A program made the position numbers and the translations under genes. 64,000 nucleotides of DNA from Bdellovibrio sp. GT3. Lineage in GTDB: Bacteria > Bdellovibrionota > Bdellovibrionia > Bdellovibrionales > Bdellovibrionaceae. Shown piece after piece: positions 9,092-16,638 of this stretch (positions are counted from its first letter, which is position 1; the number at the start of each line of letters is the position of its first letter). The stretch spans positions 404,001 through 468,000 of the forward strand of contig NZ_JBBNAD010000005.1 of NCBI RefSeq assembly GCF_037996765.1, read 5' to 3'. The notes beneath the pieces were generated by a model. It was not told the origin of the DNA and searched no databases. It saw only the letters and a program-made list of their open reading frames with translations.

Positions 9092-10099
9092 TTAGAGTTG
9101 TGGTGTGAAGGCTTTCCAGAATTTGGCTGGGTCTTCGATGAATGGGGTGTGACCCATGCCTGGCAAGGAGACTAACTTCCCCTTTTTGATTTTGCTGATC
9201 ACGTCTTTGGACATTTTTGGATAGTTGCCCATTTTCTTTTTATTTTCTTCCGGCGCCCAGGCTTTGCCAATTGCTGTGGTGTCTTTTGTTCCAACCACCA
9301 AGACGGTCGGCATTTTTAGATTTTTGAATTCATAGTACACAGGCTGGGTAAAGATCGCCTCTGAGGTCAGTGCCGACGTCCACGCGATGCGCGTGTAATC
9401 TGGGCCATCGAACCAACCCTTTGCTGGCACCAGGTATTTGTCGTACTCAGGTTTCCACTTGTTGTCGTAGTAGTGATCCAGTTGGTATTTCTTCACTTTG
9501 TCGATGTTGCCGGAAAGCTCCCCATCATAAAGCTGGTCCACTGATTTATACGTGGTCAGTGTCTTCCAGTCCTCTAACCCCAATGGATTCACCATGAACA
9601 GTTTGGTGACATTATCTGGATACATCAACGCATATCGTGCCGCGAGCATGCCTCCCATAGAGTGGCCCAGAAGCTGGAACTTTTCGATTTTCAGATTATC
9701 CATCAGCATTTTTGAATACGATGATAACGCATGAAGTGAATACTGAAACTCTGCCGGCTTCGTGGATTTTCCAAAACCGATTTGATCGATCATGATCACA
9801 CGGTAGCCTTTACCCACCAAAACTTTTGCCATGTCTTCGAAGTAGTAACCGGAAAAGTTTTTTCCATGAAAAAGAACTATGACTTTGTCGGATCCCTTGT
9901 CAGGAGCCACATCCATGTAAGCCATTTTCAAATCCTGACCTTGCGCTCGGAAGGAATAGAATGAAACCGGGAATGGATAGTTAAACTGAGTCAGCTCAGC
10001 ATCGAAGCCTTTCATCGGCTCAGATGTTTTTTCGGATTTTGGCGGCTGAGAAGCACACGCAGATAGAACAAGCAGCGAAATCAAAAGCAGTTTTCTCAT
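9092..10099 (-). CDS. Alpha/beta-hydrolase lipoprotein
   Basis: A 335-residue alpha/beta-hydrolase. The nucleophile elbow is GHSMGG, the acid is probably the Asp of VGTKDTTAIG and the histidine that of LPGMGHTPFIEDP, so the triad looks complete. The oxyanion region is VLFHGKNFSGYYFE. I chose the ATG at 10099, not the open frame start at 10153, because it follows an AGGAG site and begins a lipoprotein signal (LVLSACAS). The substrate is unknown; the family includes esterases, lipases and peptidases. It stands alone between terminated neighbours and should face the periplasm or sit on the outer membrane. Confidence 0.85.
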   Translation of the reverse strand: MRKLLLISLLVLSACASQPPKSEKTSEPMKGFDAELTQFNYPFPVSFYSFRAQGQDLKMAYMDVAPDKGSDKVIVLFHGKNFSGYYFEDMAKVLVGKGYRVIMIDQIGFGKSTKPAEFQYSLHALSSYSKMLMDNLKIEKFQLLGHSMGGMLAARYALMYPDNVTKLFMVNPLGLEDWKTLTTYKSVDQLYDGELSGNIDKVKKYQLDHYYDNKWKPEYDKYLVPAKGWFDGPDYTRIAWTSALTSEAIFTQPVYYEFKNLKMPTVLVVGTKDTTAIGKAWAPEENKKKMGNYPKMSKDVISKIKKGKLVSLPGMGHTPFIEDPAKFWKAFTPQL

Positions 10100-10184
10100 A
10101 TCATCTCTCCTAGAGAGAAAATGATACGGGATGAATCGCCTCATCCAAAGCATTCTTTAATTTCGAGTGCTAAACACCAGCGGG

Positions 10185-10763
10185 TTATCTGCAGTTATTG
10201 AATTGTTGGAAGTAACGCTGGCAGACGGAGTATTGGCTGCTGCAGTCGTTGACGTCAGCTGAGTTGTAGTGAGTCGTCGGGCAAACTCTGGAAGAGTTGC
10301 GAGCTACATTGATTGTGAATTCACCGTGGCTAAAAGAATCGCCATTGGATCCATAGATCGCATAACTGATTCTGTTTTTTCCGGAAGCCAACAATGGCTT
10401 CTGGAAAATTGTCGACAACCACAGGTTAATTGCGGAACCACTGCGTCCTTGTGAACCGTTATAGTCGTCTTCTTTTGTACGAACGGAACCGTCTTCACGA
10501 ACGTTGCGCAGTTCATAGCGAACAGCTCTGGAATCACGTGGACCCACGAAATAGTCGTAAGATGCAGGATCCAGAACAACATCTCTGCACGTAAATGTGG
10601 CAGCGCCTCCGCCGTTGAACCCTTCGCAGGTAACGTGGACTTGGCCTTCAATGGGTGTTGCTTTGAATTGGGAGCCTGACGAAAAACCCACAGCATCGGC
10701 AGCATGAACTGCTCCGATGACCGATACGCTGGCGCATATAAATGTGAGTATATTCTTAAACAA
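10185..10763 (-). CDS. Unknown secreted cysteine-containing protein
   Basis: A 192-residue secreted protein starting at a TTG (10763) behind a GGAGGGG ribosome site. The signal peptide ends near VIGAVHAADA. The mature part carries six cysteines (in VTCEG, FTCRD, RVCPT, NDCSS, SVCQR and the penultimate residue), suggesting disulfide bonds in the periplasm or outside the cell. I know no family match. It lies 62 bases downstream of ctpA on the same strand and could be transcribed with the ftsE-ctpA operon, though the gap leaves room for its own promoter. The ribosome site lies within a small palindrome (GGAGGGGCCTCC). Confidence 0.65.
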   Translation of the reverse strand: MFKNILTFICASVSVIGAVHAADAVGFSSGSQFKATPIEGQVHVTCEGFNGGGAATFTCRDVVLDPASYDYFVGPRDSRAVRYELRNVREDGSVRTKEDDYNGSQGRSGSAINLWLSTIFQKPLLASGKNRISYAIYGSNGDSFSHGEFTINVARNSSRVCPTTHYNSADVNDCSSQYSVCQRYFQQFNNCR

Positions 10764-10825
10764 GGAGGCCCCTCCACCCAGTAAAGTTGCGGTAGAGTAA
10801 GGCCCCTATTTTTCGGAATCAATAA

Positions 10826-12202
10826 CTAGCGCGTCAAACCCTTCATGGTATTCCACGCCTTAAGATAGCTAAATGCTTGATATGCTTGGTAATCTTTCTT
10901 CAAGATATTGTCGCGAGGCGACAGCTTTTCTTCTTTTTTCGACCCAACGTCCTTCCACCAAGCCAAAGCACCTTCTTCAGCACCCTTTTTAACATCCAGC
11001 TTTTCAGCAGCTTTTTCCTTATCACCTTTCAAGTGACCAGCAATATCACCCTCGCGAGTGGTTTCTTGCTTCTGGATAGATTTCGCGAAAGTTTCTGGAT
11101 CGATGTCTTCGATTTCAACATCAGGATGGATACCTTCCGCCTGGATCGAAGTGCCACTTGGTGTGTAGTAACGCGCAACCGTAAGTTTTAAGCCGGAACC
11201 GTCACCCAGTTTAATAACTGACTGAACGGAACCTTTACCGAACGTGCGTTCGCCAACGATCAAAGCTCGCTTATTATCCTGAAGTGCTCCGGAAACGATC
11301 TCACTGGCACTGGCTGTGTATTCATTCACCAGAATCACAAGTGGAACATCCGTGTATTTGCCTTTTTTCGTGGCCATTGCCACTTCTTTTTCAGCTTTGT
11401 TACGACCGATCGTTGAAACGATCACGCCTTCTTTCAGGAACATGTCGCTGACTTTAACTGCCTGATCCAACAAACCACCCGGATTTCTGCGCAGGTCGAT
11501 CAACATACCGTTAAGTTTGCCATTGGCTTTAACATGGGCCTGGATCGCACTTTCCAAATCTTTGGAGGTGTTTTCAATAAAGCTTGTGATACGAACATAC
11601 GCAAAGCCGTCACCCATATCGGTGTATTTCACGGACTTGATTTTCACCACACCACGAGTGATCGTGATATCGCGTGGCTTTTCTTCTTTTTCACGCACTA
11701 CACGCAAAACAATTTTAGTGCCTTTTTTACCGCGCATGAACTGAGAAGCCTCAACCAAACTCATACCTTTGGTGCTGTTGCCATCGATAGCAATAACTTT
11801 ATCACCAGCCTTGATACCCGCCTGCCAAGCTGGCGCGTCTTCGATTGGAGAAATGATTGTCAGAATTCCATTCTGATTTGAGATCTCGATACCCAAACCA
11901 CCGAACTCACCACTGGTTTCAGTTTCAAAATCCTTGAAGATTTCAGGCGGCATAAAGTTTGTGTGGGGATCCAACTCGCGCAGCATCCCTTTGATCGCTC
12001 CGTACACAAGTTTTTTGGTATCCGTCTCTTCAACGTAATACTGCTGAATCAGATTCAACACTTTACTGAAGTTTTGCAGATCGGCGTAGCGATCCTGCGC
12101 GAATGCACGGACTTGAAAACCGGTTTCAGCCATTGCAAAGATTGTCAGAAGCAGAATGCCTCCGAGAATATAAGTTTTCCAGTAGCGTTTAATACTTTGC
12201 AT
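10826..12202 (-). CDS. ctpA: C-terminal processing peptidase (S41)
   Basis: A 458-residue periplasmic serine peptidase of the CtpA/Prc family. An N-terminal hydrophobic segment (residues 11-25) is the export signal or anchor. A PDZ domain follows (about residues 95-180, with GLGIEI and AGIKAGDKVIAIDG). The S41 core has LRRNPGGLLDQAV, the nucleophile region NEYTASASEIVSGAL near residue 308 and the catalytic lysine in RTFGKGSVQS about 25 residues later. These enzymes cut proteins at their C-terminal ends, often cell-wall hydrolases or lipoproteins. It follows envC by 4 bases in the ftsE-ftsX-envC-ctpA operon, so division hydrolases or their regulators are plausible substrates. Confidence 0.93.
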   Translation of the reverse strand: MQSIKRYWKTYILGGILLLTIFAMAETGFQVRAFAQDRYADLQNFSKVLNLIQQYYVEETDTKKLVYGAIKGMLRELDPHTNFMPPEIFKDFETETSGEFGGLGIEISNQNGILTIISPIEDAPAWQAGIKAGDKVIAIDGNSTKGMSLVEASQFMRGKKGTKIVLRVVREKEEKPRDITITRGVVKIKSVKYTDMGDGFAYVRITSFIENTSKDLESAIQAHVKANGKLNGMLIDLRRNPGGLLDQAVKVSDMFLKEGVIVSTIGRNKAEKEVAMATKKGKYTDVPLVILVNEYTASASEIVSGALQDNKRALIVGERTFGKGSVQSVIKLGDGSGLKLTVARYYTPSGTSIQAEGIHPDVEIEDIDPETFAKSIQKQETTREGDIAGHLKGDKEKAAEKLDVKKGAEEGALAWWKDVGSKKEEKLSPRDNILKKDYQAYQAFSYLKAWNTMKGLTR

Positions 12203-12206
12203 GTGG

Positions 12207-13340
12207 TTAGAGTCCTTTCATCCACTGTTGCGGGTCGTAGGGTTCCGAAAAATGTCTAATCTCAAAATACATTCCCGCAGGCAAATCTGCGGAGGCATCA
12301 CCTGAGGTGGCAACAATCTGGGATTGAGTAATTTCATCCCCGGTTGTCACTTTGATTTCTCCGGCATGGGAATAGACAGAATAATAGTGATCGCCATGAT
12401 CGACAATTAAAGTATTTCCAAATCCAGGAAGTTCACCAACATAGGCAGCTTTTCCATCAAAAACTGACTTAATCGCACTTCCGGTTGCCGCCGAAATAAA
12501 AATACCTTTGCTGTTTAAAGTGTAAGGGTGATCCTTTGCTTTAATAAGTCCAAATTTTTGAGTTACGACACCTTCCAAGGGTCGAGGTAGCTCACCTTTG
12601 GAATCCATGAATGATGCTTTAAATAAGGCATCAAAGACACCCGCATCTTCCACATTAAACTGCTCGGATTTCTCTCTAAGCGCGCTGATTTTGTTTTCAG
12701 CGAACATTTTCGACTTGCGTATACCATTTAGAAGTTTGTTTTTTAAGTTTTGCTCAGCTACGAGCTTGGTTTCCTGAGTGGAAATTCGCGCTTCGACGGA
12801 TTTCAGATTCTCCAGACGCTGCGCCAGGGACTTCCTTTTATTCTGAAGATCCTGGACGTCATGCCTGTATCCTTTAATCAACTCCAAATCTCTTTGGGCA
12901 ACAATTCCTAAAATTTTCAAATTGCGATCCATGGAAACAGAGCTATCCGCATTCAAAATGAAACGCGCCAGCGGTTGGCCACCCAATTTATAGATGGCCT
13001 TTAAACGCTCCGCCAGCTGAGCTCGCTGAAGTTTCGCTTTTGAATCCAGCTCATCCACTTTATCCGTCAGGTTCTTAATATTAACTTCCAGTATGGAGCG
13101 TTGCTGGGATAACGACCCACGCTCCGTAACTGTTTTCTTAATTCGTTTATTGATTTCGTACAATCCAGACAGAACCTGTCGCTGCTTTTGTTCGGCATCC
13201 GCAAGCTTCTGCTTTGTGAACTCGATGTCTTTGCTAATTTCATCAGCCTTTTCCGCAGACGCACCGACAGCCGTGGCTGCATGAGCTGCGGAAACAGTAA
13301 GCAAAATTGCAAATGCCCCAAGGGCCATCGATCTTTTCAA
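12207..13340 (-). CDS. envC: EnvC-like murein hydrolase activator (degenerate LytM domain)
   Basis: A 377-residue periplasmic protein: signal peptide, a long coiled coil (about residues 25-235) and a C-terminal LytM/M23 fold (about residues 255-375). The M23 metal ligands appear lost: the usual HxGxD reads SKGIFI and the HLHFE motif reads MYFEIRHF. That matches EnvC, which activates amidases and does not cut wall itself. The start is probably the TTG at 13340 with GAGGG upstream; an ATG at 13328 is an alternative that would shorten the signal peptide. It lies 3 bases after ftsX, fitting the FtsEX-EnvC division complex. The amidase partner is not in the window. Confidence 0.88.
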   Translation of the reverse strand: MKRSMALGAFAILLTVSAAHAATAVGASAEKADEISKDIEFTKQKLADAEQKQRQVLSGLYEINKRIKKTVTERGSLSQQRSILEVNIKNLTDKVDELDSKAKLQRAQLAERLKAIYKLGGQPLARFILNADSSVSMDRNLKILGIVAQRDLELIKGYRHDVQDLQNKRKSLAQRLENLKSVEARISTQETKLVAEQNLKNKLLNGIRKSKMFAENKISALREKSEQFNVEDAGVFDALFKASFMDSKGELPRPLEGVVTQKFGLIKAKDHPYTLNSKGIFISAATGSAIKSVFDGKAAYVGELPGFGNTLIVDHGDHYYSVYSHAGEIKVTTGDEITQSQIVATSGDASADLPAGMYFEIRHFSEPYDPQQWMKGL

Positions 13341-13343
13341 ATC

Positions 13344-14243
13344 CTAAGCCCTCTGACTTGCGGCCGCATAGCCATCATTAATTCGTCTGACACAAAGGTA
13401 GGAGCCAAACGCTCCCAGTAACGTTCCGCCGATTATCATCGCGGCAATCATTGCCGGAGAAATAAAACTCAATTGCTCGCCCAGTCTTAAGAAGCTTAGA
13501 CGACCGTTCACTACTGTTTTTCCAATTGAGTACATTCCCAGACAGATCAAAATCGCCATCGAGGATGAAACAAAACCCAGCAAGGCCCCTTCTTTAAGAA
13601 ACGGCTTGCGGATCATTGATGAAGTCGCGCCAATCATTTCCAGAACGACAATTTCATCACGATGTACCTGAACCGAGGCACGAATTGCATTGGACATAAC
13701 AAAGATGGAAGCAATCAAAACAACAAAACCAACCAGGTTCAGTGACAAATTGATTGCGGATACAAATGCTCCATACTTTTCAACCCAATCCTGCCCAAAG
13801 CTTACATCATCAACTCCGGAGCGGTTCTTCAAATCCGCCGAGATCGCCTGCAATGTCCTGCTTTGTTCTTCAGTTGAAACATCAGATTTCAATTTAACCT
13901 GATAGCTTGAAGGAATCATTTTCAGAAGTTCTTCGTCCTGGCTGATATCTGGAGCATAACTTGCCAATTGAGCACGAAAATCCGTCAATGCCTTTTCCTG
14001 GGTTACCAGAGCAAAGTCGCCAATATCTTTTTGGGATTTAAAGTATGCTTCCAATTCCTGCCGGCCTGCTTCGGAAATATCCGATGACAAATAGACAGTC
14101 AGCTGAACATCCTCGCCCCAATGGGTCAGAATATTTTTGAAGTTCTGCGACAAAAGAGCCGCAGCTCCCATAACCACAAAACATGCAGTGACCACAATTA
14201 AAGTCGATAGCTTCAGTGCCAGATTTTTTTGCGGAGGTCTCAC
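13344..14243 (-). CDS. ftsX: Cell division permease FtsX
   Basis: A 299-residue membrane protein with the FtsX layout: a cytoplasmic tail, TM1 (about residues 15-35), a large periplasmic domain (about 40-165) and three further TM helices (about 170-190, 220-240 and 258-280). The periplasmic domain is where FtsX meets EnvC-type partners. It works with the FtsE ATPase in the inner membrane at the division site to switch wall hydrolases on. The start is the GTG at 14243, overlapping the ftsE stop as GTGA, so the two are coupled. The gene before it encodes FtsE and the gene after it EnvC, which supports the assignment. Confidence 0.93.
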   Translation of the reverse strand: MRPPQKNLALKLSTLIVVTACFVVMGAAALLSQNFKNILTHWGEDVQLTVYLSSDISEAGRQELEAYFKSQKDIGDFALVTQEKALTDFRAQLASYAPDISQDEELLKMIPSSYQVKLKSDVSTEEQSRTLQAISADLKNRSGVDDVSFGQDWVEKYGAFVSAINLSLNLVGFVVLIASIFVMSNAIRASVQVHRDEIVVLEMIGATSSMIRKPFLKEGALLGFVSSSMAILICLGMYSIGKTVVNGRLSFLRLGEQLSFISPAMIAAMIIGGTLLGAFGSYLCVRRINDGYAAASQRA

Positions 14244-14902
14244 TTGCTATCCCCCACAATCATTCCTTCCTTAAGCTCAAGAGTGCGTTTCAAACGACGC
14301 TTCACCATTTCATGATCATGGGTCGCAACAAATACGGTTGTCCCCTGGGAGCAAACCCGCTCCAGCAGATCCATGATCTCTTCACTTAAGCGCGGATCCA
14401 GATTTCCCGTGGGCTCATCGGCAATAAGAACGCCAGGCTGATGAACGATCGCACGTGCAATCGCCGTTCTTTGCTGCTCTCCCCCTGATACGAAATCAGG
14501 ATATTGATCGTGCTTATGGGCAAGTCCCACTTGTTCCAAAACATCGTAAACTTTTCTTTGAATTGCTGGTGCTTTATCGCCACGAATTTGCAGTGGAAGT
14601 GCCACGTTTTCGAACAATGTCCGGTCTTTAAGCAATTTGAAATCCTGAAAAATCACGCCGATTTTCCTGCGGAAGAACGGCACCTGACCATCACGAATCT
14701 CTCCCAGATCATACCCTGCAACTTTCACTTCTCCGGAAGTGGCCAAGTCATACGCAGAAATCATTTTAAATAGAGTTGTCTTACCTGCTCCACTTGGACC
14801 TGTTAAAAAAACAAATTCACCCTGATCGATCTTTAAATCGACGTTCTTCAGGGCATGCACTGGTCCCGGGTATGTTTTATAGACGTGAGAGAATTCAATC
14901 AT
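14240..14902 (-). CDS. ftsE: Cell division ATP-binding protein FtsE
   Basis: A 220-residue ABC ATPase, the usual size for FtsE. Walker A is GPSGAGKTT (about residues 35-43), the signature is VSGGEQQR, Walker B is VLIADEPTGNLD and the switch histidine is in VATHDHEM. Residues 1-25 (MIEFSHVYKTYPGPVHALKN) are typical of FtsE. It drives FtsX from the cytoplasm by ATP hydrolysis. It is the first gene of the ftsE-ftsX-envC-ctpA operon; the promoter should be in 14903-14963, where I find no convincing -35/-10 pair. Confidence 0.94.
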   Translation of the reverse strand: MIEFSHVYKTYPGPVHALKNVDLKIDQGEFVFLTGPSGAGKTTLFKMISAYDLATSGEVKVAGYDLGEIRDGQVPFFRRKIGVIFQDFKLLKDRTLFENVALPLQIRGDKAPAIQRKVYDVLEQVGLAHKHDQYPDFVSGGEQQRTAIARAIVHQPGVLIADEPTGNLDPRLSEEIMDLLERVCSQGTTVFVATHDHEMVKRRLKRTLELKEGMIVGDSK

Positions 14903-14963
14903 CTCTCTATCTTATGAAAGATGGAGCATGATTCATACTCGCCAGAAGTCGAGGATTTGCCTT

Positions 14964-15218
14964 TTAAGGCATTCCCCCAGCCATCAGAGTATCAATGATC
15001 TTGGAGTGTTGACGATGAAGGGCCTGTTTGATCGCTTCAGTCGGTTGATTGGAGCCCAATTGCAGAACTCGTTCATGTGGAGTTTTGATGGTTTTCAGAA
15101 CCGCACCGTTGCAAAAAATTCTGCTCACCAGAAATGGATTCGCCATGCCCCAATCTTCTGTTTGCACGTGGTATTTTTGTCCGCGAACTGTGATATCTGA
15201 ATTAAAGCCTTTTTGCAT
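14964..15218 (-). CDS. Small conserved hypothetical protein
   Basis: An 84-residue protein without signal peptide or membrane segment. The N-terminal FNSDITVRGQKYHVQTEDWG is a pattern I have seen in short uncharacterised proteins of other deltaproteobacteria-like genomes, with a paired-strand look; the second half (about residues 45-80) is probably helical. The start at 15218 has a GAGG-like site upstream. The stop codon lies inside a TGCCTTTTAAGGCA palindrome. Function is unknown. It is 61 bases upstream of ftsE on the same strand, so transcription may run on into the division operon. Confidence 0.65.
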   Translation of the reverse strand: MQKGFNSDITVRGQKYHVQTEDWGMANPFLVSRIFCNGAVLKTIKTPHERVLQLGSNQPTEAIKQALHRQHSKIIDTLMAGGMP

Positions 15219-15290
15219 TCCAACAAACCTCGATGTTCAATTTAACAAAGATTCATTACTTTCTCATCAAATTTTTATATGCACGGTGTT

Positions 15291-15318
15291 TTGACTCTTC
15301 AGGCAAGACCAATACTAA
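15291..15318 (+). promoter_or_regulatory. Sigma-70-type promoter for the DUF481 gene
   Basis: TTGACT at 15291-15296 and TACTAA at 15313-15318 are separated by 16 bases. The pair lies about 20 bases before the start codon at 15338 and just upstream of a GGAGG ribosome site. Confidence 0.5.
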
Positions 15319-15337
15319 ATGTCTATGGAGGTATATT

Positions 15338-16063
15338 ATGAAGTTCGTTTCAGTTCTATTAATCTCAGCACTTACAACCATGTCCTTGGTCGCACATAGC
15401 CAGGAAGCTCCGCCTCCCCCATTTAAGGGTGAAGCTGAAGCCGGTGCCATCATGGTAACTGGTAACTCTAATTCAGAAAACTGGGCGGCAAAAGGCAAGG
15501 CTGCTTATCAACAAGACAAAAATATTTACAGCATGTTTGGTCAATATATCCGCACTGAAGCCAACGATGTTGAAAGCACAAAAAACTGGAACTTTGGTGT
15601 TCGTTATGACCGTGAATTCACAGATTATTTGGGCATGTTCGTGTCGCAAAAATATGAAAGCGATCCTTATGCGGGGTATGTACAACGTGACTCTACGGAC
15701 ATCGGTTTAAAATACTGGTTAGTCAAAGGCGACAGCTTCAACTGGAGCACAGAGGCCGGTTATCGTTATTCCAAACAACAAAACGTCGGCACTGGAACCA
15801 CGTATGATCAGTTGATTCGTCTATACACTGAAATCAATACTGCAATCGACAAAGAATTTTCTTTCAGATATTGGATCGAGTATCTACCGAACATGACGAA
15901 CCCTGATCGTTACCAGGTGAATACAGAGGCCTCCATCAACGCTATGTTAAATTCCATGTTCTCATTAAAGCTGGCTTACCTGCTACAATATCAAAACGAA
16001 CCCGCTCCTCCGGGAGAATACAACACGACGACGACAACTTTGAATCTTGTCGCAAAGTACTAA
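15338..16063 (+). CDS. DUF481-family outer-membrane protein
   Basis: A 241-residue protein with a signal peptide (ending SLVAHSQEA). The mature part alternates polar and aromatic residues as an outer-membrane beta-barrel does, with the DUF481 hallmarks GEAEAGAIMVTGNSNSENW at the start, WNFGVRYDREFTDYLGMFV and repeated YWLVKGDSFNWSTEAGYRY-like strands, ending in a barrel-type NLVAKY. E. coli YdiY is a relative; its role is unclear. The frame opens at 15233, but the ATG at 15338 has a GGAGG site and gives the signal peptide. MscL follows 16 bases later, and both may share a promoter, suggesting an envelope-stress context. Confidence 0.8.
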   Translation: MKFVSVLLISALTTMSLVAHSQEAPPPPFKGEAEAGAIMVTGNSNSENWAAKGKAAYQQDKNIYSMFGQYIRTEANDVESTKNWNFGVRYDREFTDYLGMFVSQKYESDPYAGYVQRDSTDIGLKYWLVKGDSFNWSTEAGYRYSKQQNVGTGTTYDQLIRLYTEINTAIDKEFSFRYWIEYLPNMTNPDRYQVNTEASINAMLNSMFSLKLAYLLQYQNEPAPPGEYNTTTTTLNLVAKY

Positions 16064-16079
16064 AGAAAGGACTTTGGGT

Positions 16080-16547
16080 ATGTTGAAAGAGTTTAAAACC
16101 TTCTTAATGAGGGGCAATGTTTTGGATATGGCAGTCGGTATCATTATTGGTGCCGCCTTCACTAAAATTGTAGGATCCTTTGTCAGCGATATGCTAATGC
16201 CTGTACTAAGTCTGGGCATGGGGAAAATTGATTTCGCAAACATGTTCATCGCCCTGAACGGCGAATCATACGCCACTTTAGACGCAGCAAAAGCAGCGGG
16301 TGCCGCGACTATCAATTATGGCGTCTTTATGAATGCGCTCATTGATTTTGTTATCGTGGCATTTGCGATCTTTATGATAGTGAAAGCTGCGAATCGTCTT
16401 CGCAAAGAAGAGGCAAAACCAGCCGACACCAAAGCTTGTCCTGAGTGCCTGACGAATATTCCTATCGCAGCAAGAAAATGCTCGGCTTGTGGAAGCCTGC
16501 AAGCAGGGCCTTCCATGTCTGGCAGAGCGCCCTCGATGAACGTCTAG
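16080..16547 (+). CDS. mscL: Large-conductance mechanosensitive channel with zinc-ribbon-like tail
   Basis: A 155-residue MscL. The N-terminal MLKEFKTFLMRGNVLDMAVG, TM1 (VLDMAVGIIIGAAFTKIVGS) and TM2 (FMNALIDFVIVAFAIFMIVK) are characteristic. It opens when membrane tension rises under osmotic downshift and lets solutes out. The E. coli protein has 136 residues. The extra C-terminal part carries two CxxC pairs (CPECLTNIPIAARKCSACG), which could bind zinc in the cytoplasm; similar tails occur in other MscL proteins. I chose 16080 over an open start at 16047 because the MscL N-terminus begins there. Confidence 0.95.
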   Translation: MLKEFKTFLMRGNVLDMAVGIIIGAAFTKIVGSFVSDMLMPVLSLGMGKIDFANMFIALNGESYATLDAAKAAGAATINYGVFMNALIDFVIVAFAIFMIVKAANRLRKEEAKPADTKACPECLTNIPIAARKCSACGSLQAGPSMSGRAPSMNV

Positions 16548-16569
16548 TGTTTCAAATTGAGGCGTAAAC

Positions 16570-16634
16570 TTTCCCCCTGAAAGTGACGATAATTGGTACT
16601 GCAATTGCAGCCGTTATTTAACATCAGGGGGAAA
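16570..16634 (+). promoter_or_regulatory. Long inverted repeat covering the ribosome site of the coiled-coil protein gene
   Basis: TTTCCCCCTGA (16570-16580) and TCAGGGGGAAA (16624-16634) are perfect 11-base complements. The right arm contains the GGGGGA ribosome site of the ATG at 16639. The intervening 43 bases hold a 12-base palindrome (CTGCAATTGCAG). In RNA this would hide the ribosome site; in DNA it could be an operator. The sequence does not decide between these. Confidence 0.55.
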
Positions 16635-16638
16635 TCAA

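Noticed and set aside
12207-13340. Calling the EnvC-like protein an active M23 endopeptidase
   Set aside because: The HxGxD and HxH zinc ligands are replaced (SKGIFI, MYFEI), unlike the intact M23 protein at 40748-41854.
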